From contig NC_084463.1 of the NCBI RefSeq assembly GCF_027409185.1, positions 72,525,852 through 72,589,851 of the forward strand: a stretch of DNA of 64,000 nucleotides. The letters are read 5' to 3'. Positions 49,100-60,874 of this stretch are shown piece after piece. The translations under genes were made by a program, and so were the position numbers. The notes under the pieces were generated by a model, which saw only the letters and a list, made by a program, of their open reading frames with translations, did not search any database and had not been told where the DNA came from. The DNA comes from Cynocephalus volans (Eukaryota; Chordata; Mammalia; Dermoptera; Cynocephalidae). The stretch's first letter is position 1. Every line of letters begins with the position of its first letter.

Positions 49100-52000
49100 T
49101 TAGCTCCCACCAATAAGTGAGAACATGTGGTATTTCTCTTTCTGTGCCTGACTTGTTTCACTTAATATAATTCTCTCAAGGTCCATCCATGTTGTGGCAA
49201 ATGGCAGTATTTCATTTGTTTTTATAGCTGAGTAGTATTCCATTGTGTAGATGTACCACGTTTTCCGTATCCACTCATCTGATGATGGACATTTGGGCTG
49301 GTTCCAACTATTGGCTATTGTAAAGAGTGCTGCGATGAACATTGGGGAACAGGTATACCTTCGACTTGATGATTTCCATTCCTCTGGGTATATTCCCAGC
49401 AGTGGGATAGCTGGGTCAGATGGTAGATCTATCTGCAATTGTTTGAGGAACCTCCATACCATTTTCCATAGAGGCTGCACCATTTTGCAGTCCCACCAAC
49501 AATGTATGAGAGTTCCTTTTTCTCCACAACCTTGCCAGCATTTATCGTTCAGGGTCTTTTGGATTTTAGCCATCCTAACTGGGGTTAGATGGTATCTCAG
49601 TGTGGTTTTGATTTGCATTTCCCAGATGCTGAGTGATGTTGAGCATTTTGTCATATGTCTGTTGGCCATTTGTATATCTTCCTTAGAGAAATGCCTACTT
49701 AGGTCTTTTGCCCATTTTTTAATTGGGTTGCTTGTTTTCTTCTTGTAAAGTTGTTTGAGTTCCTTATATATTCTGGATATTAATCCTTTGTCAGATGTAT
49801 ATTTTGCAAATATTTTCTCCCACTCTGTTGGTTGTCTTTTAACTCTGTTAATTGTTTCTTTTGCTGTGCAGAAGCTTTTTAGTTTGATATAATCCCATTT
49901 ATTTATTTTTCCTTTGGTTGCCCGTGCTTTTGGGGTCGTGTTCAAGAAGTCTGTGTCCAGTCCTATTTCCTGAAGTGTTTCTCCTATGTTTTCTTTAAGA
50001 AGTTTTATTGTTTCGGGGTGTATATTTAAATCCTTAATCCATTTTGAGTTGATTTTAGTATATGGTGAGAGGTATGGATCTAGTTTCATTCTCCTGCATA
50101 TGGATATCCAGTTATCCCAGCACCATTTGCTGAAGAGGCAGTCCCTTCCCCAGTGAATAGGCTTGGTGCCTTTGTCAAAGATCAGATGGCAGTAAGTGTG
50201 TGGGTTGTTTTCTGGATTCTCTATTCTATTCCATTGGTCAGTGTGTCTGTTTTTATGCCAGTACCATACTGTTTTGATTATTATAGCTTTGTAGTATAGC
50301 TTAAAGTCAGGTAGTGTTATGCCTCCAGCTTTATTTTTTTTGCTCAGCATTGCTTTGGCTATGTGTGGTCTTTTATTGTTCCATATAAATATCTGGATAG
50401 TTCTTTCCATTTCTGAGAAAAATGTCTTTGGAATTTTGTTGGGGATTGCATTGAATTTGTATATCACTTTGGGTAGTATGGACATTTTCACTATGTTGAT
50501 TCTTCCAATCCAAGGGCATGGGATATCTTTCCATCTTCTTGTATCCTCTCTAATTTCTCTCAGCAGTGGTTTGTAGTTCTCATGATAGAGACTTTTCACC
50601 TCCTTGGTTAACTCAATTCCTGAGTATTTTATTTTTTTGGTGGTTATTGTAAATGGGCAGGCTTTCTTGATTTCTCGTTCTGCATGTTCACTATTGGAGA
50701 AAAGAAATGCTACTGATTTTTGTGTGTTGATTTTGTATCCTGCTACTGTGCTGAAATCATTTATCAATTCCAACAGTTTTTTTGTAGAGGTTTTAGGCTG
50801 TTCGATATATAGGATCATGTCATCTGCAAACAGGGACAGTTTGACTTCATCTTTTCCAATCTGGATGCCCTTTATTTCCTTCTCTTCTCTGATTGCTCTG
50901 GCTAGTACTTCCAACACTACGTTGAATAGGAGTGGTGAGAGTGGGCATCCTTGTCTAGTTCCTGTTCTTAAAGGAAAAGCTTTCAGTTTTTCCCCATTCA
51001 GGATGATATTGGCAGTGGGTTTGGCATATATGGCTTTAATTATGTTGAGATTCTTTCCCTCTATACCTAACTTATAGAGGGTCTTTGTCATGAATGAGTG
51101 CTGAATTTTATCAAATGCTTTTTCAGGATCTGTAGAGATGATCATATCATCCTTGTGTTTGAGTTTATTAATATGGTGTATCACATTTATTGATTTGCGT
51201 ATGTTGAACCAACCTTGCATCCCTGGGATGAATCCCACTTGATCGTGGTAAATAATTTTACGTATGTGTTGCTGCTGTATTCTGTTTGCTAGTATTTTAG
51301 TGAGGATTTTTGCATCTATATTCATCAAGGATATCGGCCTGCAGTTTTCTTTTTTGGTTATGTCTTTACCTGGTTTTGGTATCAGGATGATGTTTGCTTC
51401 ACAGAATGAGTTTGGGAGATTTGCGTCCGTTTCAATCTTTTGGAATAGTTTGTAAAGAATCGGTGTCAATTCCTCTTTGAATGTTTGGTAAAATTCTGCT
51501 GTGAATCCATCTGGTCCTGGGCTTTTCTTTGTTGGGAGCCTTCTGTTAACAGCTTCAATCTCCTTTATTGTTATTGGTCTGTTCAAATTTTCTACATCTT
51601 CATGGCTCAGTTTTTGGAGCTTGTGTGTGTCCAGAAATTTATCCATTTCCTCCAGATTTTCAAATTTGTTGGCGTATAGTTGTTTATAGTAGTCTCGAAT
51701 GATTCCTTGTATTTCAGATGAATCAGTTGTAATATCACCTTTTTCATTTCTAATTTTTGTTATTTGAGTCTTCTCTGTTCTTTTTTTTGTTAGCCATGCT
51801 AATGGTTTGTCAATTTTATTTATCTTTTCAAAAAAACAACTTTTTGATTCATTGATCTTTTGAATTGTTTTTTTGGTGTCAATTTCATTCAGTTCTGCTC
51901 TGATCTTTATGATTTCTTTCCGTCTGCTAACTTTAGGTTTGGATTGTTCTTGTTTTTCTAGTTCTTTAAGGTGAAGTGTTAGGTTGTTCCCTTGCCATCT

Positions 52001-52930
52001 TTCCATTCTTCTGAGGTGAGCATTTAATGCAATAAATTTCCCCCTTAATACTGCTTTTGCAGTATCCCACAGGTTTTGGTATGATGTATCATTATTTTCA
52101 TTAGTTTCAATAAATTTTTTGATTTCCTGCTTGATTTCTTCTTGGACCCATATGTCATTAAGTAGAATGCTGTTTAATTTCCATGTGTTTGTATAGTTTC
52201 CGGAGGTTCATTTGTTATTAATTTCTAGTTTTAATCCATTGTGGTCTGAGAAAATACATGGGATAATTCCAATTTTTTTGAATTTGTTGATACTTGATTT
52301 GTCACCTAATATGTGATCTATCTTGGAGAATGATCCATGTGCTGATGAGAAGAATTAATATTCTGAGGTTGTTGGATGGAATGTTCTGTAGATATCTGCC
52401 AATTCTAATTGGTCTAGAGTATTGTTTAGATCTTGTGTTTCTCTACTGATTCTTTGCCTAGATGATCTGTCTAATATTGACAGTGGGGTGTTCAGGTCCC
52501 CTGCTATTACGGTAATAGTGTCTATTTCCTTCTTTAGGTCTAATAGAGTTTGTTTTATAAATCTGGCTCCTCCAACATTGGGTGCATACATATTTATGAT
52601 TGTTATGTCTTCTTGATGAGTCAGTCCTTTTATCATGAAGTAGTGTCCCTCATTGTCTCTTTTTATGGTTTTTAGTTTAAAGTCTATTTTGTCAGATATA
52701 AGAATAGCTACTCCAGCTCGTTTTCCTTTTCTGTTTGCATGGTAAATATTTTTCCATCCTTTCACTCTTAGTCTATGTTAATCTTTATGGGTGAGGTGGG
52801 TCTCTTGAAGGCAGCATATAGTTGGGTCCTCCTTTTTGATCCAGTCAGCCAGTCTGTGTCTTTTGATTGGGGAATTTAAGCCTTTTACATTAAGAGTTGT
52901 TATTGAAAGGTGTTGATTTATTCCTAGCAT
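49100..52930 (-). pseudogene. L1 ORF2, single frame with three nonsense codons
   Basis: Non-LTR retrotransposon ORF2: apurinic-type endonuclease (about residues 1-240), reverse transcriptase (FADD at about residue 700) and a C-terminal cysteine motif ([14 protein letters not shown], about 1135). 1277 codons in one uninterrupted frame from ATG at 52930 to TAA at 49100. In-frame stops at codon 51 (TAA, 52778-52780), 192 (TAA, 52355-52357) and 241 (TGA, 52208-52210), all in the endonuclease part. The last 968 codons from 52006 are fully open. Defective for autonomous movement, but little decayed. Confidence 0.93.
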
Positions 52931-53117
52931 TTTATTGGTTGTTTGGTTGTCTTAGGTGTCTTTTGTTCCTTGCTTTCTGATTTACTGATTGGTTTCTGTG
53001 TTTGTTGGTTCCTTAGGTTGTAGATAGCGTTTTTGTTTGTTTGTTTTCTCTTCATGAATGCCATTTTTATTATACTAGTGGGTTTTGATTTTTCTTGGGT
53101 TTTTATGGCAGTGGTAG

Positions 53118-54099
53118 TTATTTTTCAGGAACCAAACCCAGTACTCCCTTGAGGATTTCTTGTAAGGGTGATCGTGTGGTTGTGAACTCCCACAGTTTTT
53201 GTTTATCTGAGAAATATACTATTTGCCCTTCATTTCGGAAGGATAGCCTTGCAGGGTAGAGTATTCTTGGCTGGCAATCTTTGTCTTTTAGTATTTTGAA
53301 AATATCATCCCATTCCTTTCTAGCTTTTAGGGTTTGTGATGAACAGTCTGATGTTAGCCTGTTGGGCCTCCCTTATAGGTGATTTGACGCTTCTCTCTTG
53401 CAGTTTTTAAGATTCTCTCTTTGTCTCTGAGTTTTGCCAATTTGACTATGACATGTCTTGGAGAAGGCCTTTTTGGGTTGAATACATTTGGAGATCGTTG
53501 AGCTTCCTGGATCTGAAGATCTGTGATTTTTCCTATACCTGGGAAGTTTTCTACCACTATTTTGTTGAATATGTTTTCAATGCAATCTCCGTTTTCCTCC
53601 CCTTCTGGAATACCCATGACTCGGATATTTGAGCGCTTAAGGGTGTCTGATATCTCTCTCAGATTTTCTTCAATGTCTTTGATTCTTTTTTCTTTCTTTT
53701 TGTCTGCTTGTGTTATTTCAAACAGCCCATCTTCAAGTTCAGAGGTTCTCTCTTCAACTTCGACAAGCCTGCTGGTTAAACTCTCCGTTGTGTTTTTTAT
53801 TTCGCTGAATAACTTCTTCAGTTCAGCAAGTTCTGCTACATTTTTTTTCAGGACATTGATTTCCTTGTACATTTCCTCTTTCAGGTCCTGTATACTTTTC
53901 CTCGTTTCATCATGATGTCTAGCTGAGTTTTCTTGTATCTCATTCAGTTTCCTTAGAATTATCACTCGAAATTCCTTGTCAGTCATTTCAAGGGCTTCTT
54001 GTTCTATAGGATCTAGAGTTTGAGATTTATTAACTTTTGGTGGTATACTTTCTTGATTTTTTGTATTTCTGGTATCTTTTTTTTTTTATGTTTATTCAT
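53118..54099 (-). pseudogene. L1 ORF1, frameshifted
   Basis: RNA-binding ORF1 protein: coiled coil (KKNVAELAELKKLFSEIKN), RRM part (SNIRVMGIPEGEENG) and C-terminal domain (RHVIVKLAKLRDKERILK). Open from 53986 to 53354; then a one-base deletion near 53360 shifts the frame, after which the C-terminus (RLTSD ... LGLVPEK, stop at 53118) continues. A probable second frame problem sits in an A11 run near 54078-54088 just after the likely start at 54099. Confidence 0.88.
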
Positions 54100-55680
54100 T
54101 GTGGCAGGGGGTTTCACAGTCCACAGGTTTGAGACTATTGACTAACTAAGATGTTGCTGTGGTTGCCAATTTGGTATGGCTACCTCTGTGACTGCTCAGT
54201 TAGCCTTTAGTGCCTTGTGTGTATGGTTGCCTCGGGTCTTGGGCCTCTCCGGGGAGCCACCTTTCTGGTCAGCTTGGACTCTGCTGGGCTGCTGGATCAT
54301 GTACCACAGGTTTTGTGATCTCTGCTGAGCTTTCACTTCCCATGCAGGACTTCTCCCTGTTCCGTGTGCTCTGGCCCGGGCTGTTGGATCGTGCAGTGGC
54401 GACCCCACAGGGTGTGTGGTTTCTGTCGAGTCTCCGCCTCCCTGGCTGGACTTGTCCCCACTCTGTGCGCACTGGACTGGGCTGGGACGTGTCTTCTGCA
54501 ACCCTCGTCTATCAGCTGGGCCTACAAGACCCTGCTCGGCACTGCCTCGCCCAAGAAGTCTACCAGGTTTCTGCTAGGCACAGATGACTGGTCGCTCTGG
54601 GTGCCTTTGTAGCCCTGTAGATCTTTCTCGGGACTTATCACCTTCCTCCTGGTATCGCGATTATTTGTGTACTTGTCTTATATCCCTCACCAGAGCGTGA
54701 GCTCCTCAGGGGAGGAGCCTGCAGCACACGGTTCACCTTTGTATCCCCCCTGCACGGACCGAATCCGGTGCCCGCTTGCAGTCAGCTCTCCAGCAGGTTC
54801 AAGTGGACTTGGGAACTCTCCTACCACACTATTCCTAACCAGAAATTGGTTAGGCGTTTTTCCGAACTGGTGGCCACAGAGATGGTATCTGCCTCCCAGT
54901 AACAGGAAGTTTACCAGGGGCCGGAGTCCAGGGTGTCGTGGAGTGACAGTCGGCCCGCCCGTATTTCCTTGCCCTCCCGATGCTGGCCAGGGACGCCCCA
55001 TGCCACCAGCCCCACCAGAGAACCGCAGAGGGAGTAGGAGGAGAGGCCAGCCCGCAGGCCCCGGGAAGCCCTGCGCCGGGGCAAGCAAGTGGGAAGGCTC
55101 AGTGAGGAGCCGAGCTGGGCGAGGAGGACAGGCTTGGCTGAGCCTGGCCAGAGCTGCCACCACCTGAGAAAAAGGAGGCAGCCCCGGGGCGGTGAGTGGC
55201 CTGGTGATGCAGGCGGAAGCTGGATGGGCGTCAGCCCCCCGAGCAGGGCCTGGTCAGGGGTCACTCACACGGCTGTGCCAGGTCAGGTGCTCACTCTCTG
55301 CCTCTGGTTTGTCGCCTTCCCCGTTCTCGGTTCCCGCCGCCTCGGGCTGCTCGCTAGGTCCCGCCGCGCGGCTCGGGCTCTCCCAGGAATCTTCTTTTAT
55401 GCCGGCCTGAAACCTCGAATCATGAATAGGGCAGCTGGCCGCCTTCAGCGCAGCCCCGGCCTCCGGGATCCTGTCTGCATCCACAGCAGCCCTGGCGCCG
55501 TGTTCCCTGTTTAGAGACTCGCTTTTGCAGCTAAGAAACAGTTCTTTTCCTGCTCCATATTTCAAAGCTGTTGCCTGTAAATGAGGCAGCCTCTCCTGCC
55601 GAGGGCAAAGTGGTGGTCAACTCCCATGACCAGCCACCAGCAGCGGTTTTCCCTTAAGAGATGGCAAGTGGAAGGTCCAC
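54100..55680 (-). promoter_or_regulatory. L1 5' UTR, GC- and CpG-rich
   Basis: Internal promoter region of the L1. Clearly GC-richer than all neighbours. Several open frames exist on the plus strand (antisense), the longest 54667-55167 (166 codons), without recognisable domain. Confidence 0.75.
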
Positions 55681-55692
55681 CTGGGTGTTTTT

Positions 55693-56422
55693 AAAAAATT
55701 TTTTCGGTTTTTTTTTTTTTGAGTTTTGTTTACTTAGAGCCAAAAGAGTCTTGATAAATCTGCAAGTACAGTTTACTCTTGATTTTAGGTGGCTCTACCT
55801 ACAATCTATCTGCTATAAAACCTTTTCTTATTGTGAATAAATAACCTCCACAGTTACTACCAAATTTCCTTTTGACAATTGCCTGCTTATTTTGACTGAC
55901 GATAACATCTACTAAGGTTGCATTGACTTAGCTGAGTTCAAACTGAAACAGCAAAGACTCTCTGGAAAAGAATTTGCTACTGAATCTACCTTTACCATTG
56001 AAAGCCTTTCAGCATCATTCATGCACATTGGTTTAGCAATAACAGATAGTAGTTATTATGAGTACAATTTCAAGTTCTTGAAGCAATTAAGACTATTTTC
56101 CATAGGGAGACTCACCAGAAAAAGGTGACGTCTTCAGTCTGAATCTCATTGACTCATACTTTAAAAAGCCTTGGTCAGACAAGTATATGTGAGGGGAAAA
56201 TCTCCCATATTTACAAAGCAATTCTCATATTGTGTTTAGTTTTACATGTTTGTGGTTTGTTTATCCTTATTGATTTTTGTGTTTAGTTTGGGTTATTTTC
56301 ATGGTATAGCTATAATGATTCATAGCATGACCAATGAAGCCAGATCAGAAATCTAATTCTAGCTCTACTACCTTGGTTTCTTCACCTGTAAGTTGAAAAT
56401 AATTTTTTTTTAACCTCTTAGG
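55693..56422. other. Intergenic, nothing recognised
   Basis: AT-rich, starting with an AAAAAATTTTTT run at the L1 insertion point. Confidence 0.5.
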
Positions 56423-56427
56423 GTTGC

Positions 56428-56812
56428 TGATAGAGTTTGGATGTTATTGTTCCCCCAAAACTCATGGAAATCTGATCCCCAATGTGGCAGTGTTGGGAGC
56501 TGTTTGAGTCATGGTGGTGGATACCTTTGAATGGATTAATGCTCTCCCTGGGGGGTGGGAGTAGTGAGTAGGTTCTTGAGTTATTAGTTCCTGTGAGAGC
56601 TGATTGTTTAAAAGACCCTCTCTTGCTTCCTCTTGCCACGTGATCTGCTTGTACCTGCCGGCTGCCTGCCACTTTCCACCATGAGTAGAAGCAGCCCGAG
56701 GCCTGTGCCAGATGCAGCTGCCCCAGAATTGTAAGCCAAAGAAAACTCTGTTCTTTATAAATTACCCAGTTTCAGGTATTCTGTTATAGCAACACAAAAA
56801 TGGACTAATACA
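56428..56812 (+). mobile_element. Solo MaLR/ERVL-type LTR with 5-bp target duplication
   Basis: 385 bp, TGATAGAGTTTGGATG ... ATGGACTAATACA. Flanked by GTTGC at 56423-56427 and 56813-56817. Ends TG and CA intact. THE1/MST-like wording (CCCAATGTGGCAGTGTTGGG, CTTGCCACGTGATCTGCT). Confidence 0.88.
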
Positions 56813-57829
56813 GTTGCCCTGACTCCCTCATTGAGTTGTGAATTGTCACTGCAAGATAAATGTGTTAACATGGCTGCTAGTTCCATTCACTTCATTAACT
56901 GTAAAATTTTACCAAGTGAAAACATTATCATTGTTCCAATATTTTGTCATTGGCTATTATTATTATTCTTTCAGGTTTTGCATTCCTTTTATCATCTGGC
57001 CAATTGGAACATACCCTGCACATTGCTAAGTACTATGGAATCCCAAAATGTATAAAATATCATTCCTGCTTGCAAAGCCTTTACAAATTAGTTGGAAATT
57101 AATGAACAATTTTTATTACCTTGCTATTTCAGTATTTAAACTCTAGTTGCTTCCTCTCATCCTTCTAAAATTCAGTACTACTCTTCTCATTTACTTACCC
57201 CGTAGTCTCTGCTTAGAGCTGCCAAGTTGCTAGTTTTTATTTGATAATTTAGAATACATATGTATTTGACCTAAAGTAAGCCTGATGAAAGACATTCAAT
57301 AAAGTTAAATTCTAACACCAACTTGTATCAAAGTGCCAAAATAGCACTTGTTTTCATTCTGTAGTTCTACTTGGTATAAATTTTCTGATTCTAATGATCT
57401 GAAAAAGATTTACTGAACATAGAAGCTAAGGACAGTACTAGATTGATCCTAGTGATTTTGTATTCCTGATAAATAATTATAAGTTTTTGATTTTTATAGA
57501 AGAATGAAATAGTGACTGTGATCACAACCAGTTGAAACTTTAAAAATGTTCATCAATAAGTTGTTTTGTCTAGATAAGTAGCTATTCAAAGTCAGTCCAT
57601 AATAAAAATCTCCCTTCATCTGTGGCCAAATGAGCAAAATAAAGGTTTCGTGCTTTCTCATAAAATCAAATCTATTCCTATAAAGAAACTTCTTTAATTT
57701 TAAATTATGCTCTGTTTATTTGTAATTAAAATATCCTTTCTTTTATGAAATCATGATAATTAAATAAAAATTATTCTTATTTTGCAAAAAGTTTGCAACT
57801 CTATGTGTATAGGGTTGCTATAATAGAGC

Positions 57830-57992
57830 CTTGCTACTCAAAATGTGGTCTATGGACACTATTGACATCATTTGGGAGCTTGTAGAAATGCAGAAACTCT
57901 GGCTGCATTCCAGACCTCATGAATCAGAATCTACACTTTAACAAGACTCTTCAGGTGACTCACACACATTCAATGAGAAGCACAGGTCTATA
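57830..57992 (+). mobile_element. MER20-like hAT element
   Basis: CTACTCAAAATGTGGTCTAT, TTGGGAGCTTGTAGAAATGC, AACAAGACTCTTCAGGTGAC in the MER20 order. Confidence 0.75.
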
Positions 57993-58461
57993 GAATATCC
58001 ATCCACCGTATATATCGGCCCTTTTTACTCTTAGTTTGCTTTTTGTTGTTGTTGTTATAATTATTATTTCTGCCTTTTATCTCAAGCTATTCCACATCTC
58101 CATCTACCCAGTTGCTCAATTGAGAAACCTGGGACTTACTTTTGACTTCACCTTGTCTCTCCCCTCCCGTATCCTTCCCATATCAAATTCATCTCTAAAT
58201 CTTGTAATCTCCTAAATGTATATACTGACAGTTCCAGATTTAGGATGGTTCAACTTACGAGTTTTTGACTTTACAGTGGTGCAAAAGCGATATTCTTTCA
58301 GTGGAAACCATACTTTGAGTATTCGTACAACCGTTTTTCACTTTCAGTACAGTATTCTTAAGTATTCTTATGAATTACATGAGATGCAACACTTTATTAT
58401 AAAATAGGCCTTGTGTTAGATGATTTTGCCCAACTGTAGGCTAATGTAAGTGTTCTGAGCA

Positions 58462-58640
58462 GATTTATTTTTTAATTTTTATAATTTTTTAAATATTTTA
58501 ACATTTACTTGTACATTTTTGTGGGGTACAGTGCATTGTTTCACTAATACATATACTGTGCAATGATTCTCAGGGTAGATAGCATAGTTTTGTACCCGTT
58601 AGTGCACCACTTCTCTTTCCCCCCCACTCCCTCAGCACAT
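58462..58640 (-). mobile_element. Old L1 3' end within Tigger
   Basis: TTTGTGGGGTACAGTGCATT, GTGCAATGATTCTCAGGGTA, and a C-rich stretch. Poly(T)-rich left edge. Confidence 0.6.
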
Positions 58641-58702
58641 TTAAGATAGGCTAGGCTAAGCCATGATGTTCAGAAGGTTAGGTGTATTAAGTGCATTTTC
58701 AG

Positions 58703-58815
58703 GGCTGGTCAGTTAGCTCACTTGGTTAGAGCAAGTGGTGCTTATCACAGCAAGGTCAAAAATTTGGATCCCCCTACCCCTACCAGCCAGCTGCCAAAAC
58801 AAAAACAAACAAAAA
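58703..58815 (+). mobile_element. tRNA-Ile-derived SINE (monomer) within Tigger
   Basis: GGGCTGGTCAGTTAGCTCAC ... CAGCCAGCTGCCAAAACAAA. Flanks TGCATTTTCA / TGCGTTTTCA. Confidence 0.9.
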
Positions 58816-59039
58816 ATGCGTTTTCAACTTCCGTGTAAAGTTGAGTAGCATCTGTACCAACTGACCACTTCTCTCCAGGTTCCACTGTTGCCACTTTAGT
58901 CTTTTTGCTTGGATGACTATAAATAAAACTTCTTAACTAGTCTCCCTCTTCCATTCTTACTCTTGTGACATCCATGATGAACACAGCAGCCTGACCGAAC
59001 TTTATTTTATTTTTATTTTTTTTGGTGGCTAGTCCATGA

Positions 59040-59590
59040 ACTTTAGAAAAATGGGAAATCAGATTATAAAACTACACTGTTGAGAATCCTTCAGAGGATT
59101 TCTATTGCACATAAAGTAAAATAGAAAATCCTATGACCTACATTGTCTTCCTTTCCAGTCTCATTTTCTATCTATTTCCTTAGCTCCCTACTCAAGGATC
59201 ACTGGTCTGGAAAGAGCCATGCTTTTTTGCTCAGGGCCTTGGCAAAGGGTATGTCCTCTGCCTGGAACATTTTCCTCCCCCTCACTCAGCCCATCTAATT
59301 CCTAGGCATCCTTCAAGTTTCAGGTTACAAGTCACTTCTCTAGAGGGATTTTTCTGACCAGCAATCAATGCTAGTTTTTCTGGTTACTCGTTCATAACCA
59401 TGTGCTTGTCCCTCACAGCACTTATAATAATTTGTGATTATTTAAATATTTGTGTTCTTCTATATCTAATGTTTGTTTCCCTCATTAGCCAGTAATTTAA
59501 GAGGTCAGAGACTGAGTATTCTGTTCAATATTATATTCGTAGTGGCTGGCACACAGGAGGGGATTCCAAAAAATTTATTGAGTAAATGAA
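59040..59590 (+). repeat. L2 LINE 3' region
   Basis: GCCTTGGCAAAGGGTATGTC, GGCATCCTTCAAGTTTCAGG, CTCACAGCACTTATAATAAT, GGCTGGCACACAGGAGG. Confidence 0.8.
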
Positions 59591-59621
59591 TCAGTGATTT
59601 CAGTTTTACTGATCTATGTTA

Positions 59622-59900
59622 CAGTCGTCCCTTGGTATCAGCAGGGAATTGGTTCCAGGACCCTTGCTGATACCAAAATCCATGGATGCTCAAGCCCCTG
59701 ATATAAAATGGTGTAGTATTCACATATAACCTATGCACTTCCTCCCATATATTTTAAATCATCTGTACCTTATAATATCTAATACAGTGTAAATGCAATG
59801 TAAACAATTATACTGTATTGTTTTTTATTTCTATTATTTTTATTGTTATAGTGTTATTTTTTATTTTTTGAATATTTTCAATCCTTGGTTGAATTGTTTC
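59622..59900 (+). mobile_element. Tigger/MER2-type DNA transposon
   Basis: ACAGTCGTCCCTTGGTATCA, GGTTCCAGGACCCTTGCTGA, TACCAAAATCCATGGATGCT, ACCTATGCACTTCCTCCCAT. Confidence 0.8.
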
Positions 59901-60534
59901 TGTCGTAAGTATTAAGACTAGCCATAGGCACACTTGCTGCCTAAATATATTTAATTTAAAACAATTTGAGCTCTTAGGGATGTTAAATCAAACTAAAAAA
60001 TTTTGGCGTGAGAAATCCTTCGTACTCACTCTTGAGCTATTATATATGAAGCAGAAAGCACATGGGCAAAAAACCTAACTTAGAAGTGAAAACCTTACTT
60101 AGAAGTGTGCTTCTGTGACTATAGCTGAATCTCAGCCAGTTACAGGCGGTCCACTGCTCTGTACCTCACTTCATTTTTCTGCACCATCACTTTCCTTCTG
60201 TCTGTAAATGTCTGCCATGTGTTTTCAGCTGTAGTCCCTCTTAATCAGCCCTGACTCTAGGGACTGCCCAATCTGCTAATCGTTTTTTTTTTTTTTTCTC
60301 TTTTCTTCCTCAAATTAAACTTAACAAAGTACTTTATGTTTAATTTGCCTAAATTTATTGTTTCAAAAGGGATTATCTTTAAATAACATTTTATGATTTT
60401 AATTTATAGATAATTTGTTTATATATGAACCAATTTATAAATTATATTATATTAAATAATTTTAATTTTAATAAATTAAATTTATAGGTAATCTGTTATG
60501 TATAAATTTGTTTTATAGGCTTTCACTGCAGTTA

Positions 60535-60710
60535 AACCATAGAATTTTGGGTCAAGTAGATCTGCTTTTCATTCTGCCACTTACTAATTGTGTGAAGGTA
60601 ACTTGACCTTTTCTTAGTCTTAGTTTCCTCATGTGAGTAATTGCAAGAATTAATTGAGGAAATGCATATGTGTGCTTATCACAGTGCCTAGTATGTGCTG
60701 ACTAAAGGAG
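60535..60710 (+). repeat. MIR
   Basis: TCTGCCACTTACTAATTGTG, AGTTTCCTCATGTGAGTAAT, TTATCACAGTGCCTAGTA. Confidence 0.85.
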
Positions 60711-60788
60711 CATCATTACTATTTGCTTATTAACTTTGATTTATTTTTTAAGCACAGCAGCAGCTTGTGGTTCATGATGTAATACATA

Positions 60789-60870
60789 AGATGGTACTTC
60801 AAAAAGTTCATGGAAAAATAGAATTGAAAGATAATACAAAACTTTCCATGAACTTGTTGAAATACTGTTA
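60789..60870 (+). mobile_element. 82-bp mariner-like miniature element, copy 4
   Basis: GGTACTTCAAAAAGTTCATG ... CATGAACTTGTTGAAATAC, flanked by TA at 60787-60788 and 60871-60872. Confidence 0.85.
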
Positions 60871-60874
60871 TATG

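Larger units (their letters stand above)
48893..55680 (-). mobile_element. Near-full-length young L1
   Basis: From right to left: GC-rich 5' UTR (55680 to about 54100), ORF1 (about 54099-53118), spacer, ORF2 (52930-49100), 3' UTR to 48893 with a short A run. About 6.8 kb, close to a complete L1. The unit including the flank down to 48297 is bounded by CTGGGTGTTTTT (48285-48296 and 55681-55692). Confidence 0.93.
58225..58865 (+). mobile_element. Tigger-type DNA transposon split by an L1 fragment and a SINE
   Basis: GACAGTTCCAGATTTAGGAT, TGTTAGATGATTTTGCCCAA, CTAATGTAAGTGTTCTGAGC | insertion | TAAGATAGGCTAGGCTAAGC, AGGTGTATTAAGTGCATTTT | SINE | GCGTTTTCAACTTCCGTG. Order follows the Tigger consensus. 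Confidence 0.8.

Noticed and set aside
54210..55567. Several 100-166-codon open frames at 54.2-55.6 kb as a gene cluster
   Set aside because: They overlap on both strands within the CpG-rich 5' UTR of the L1.
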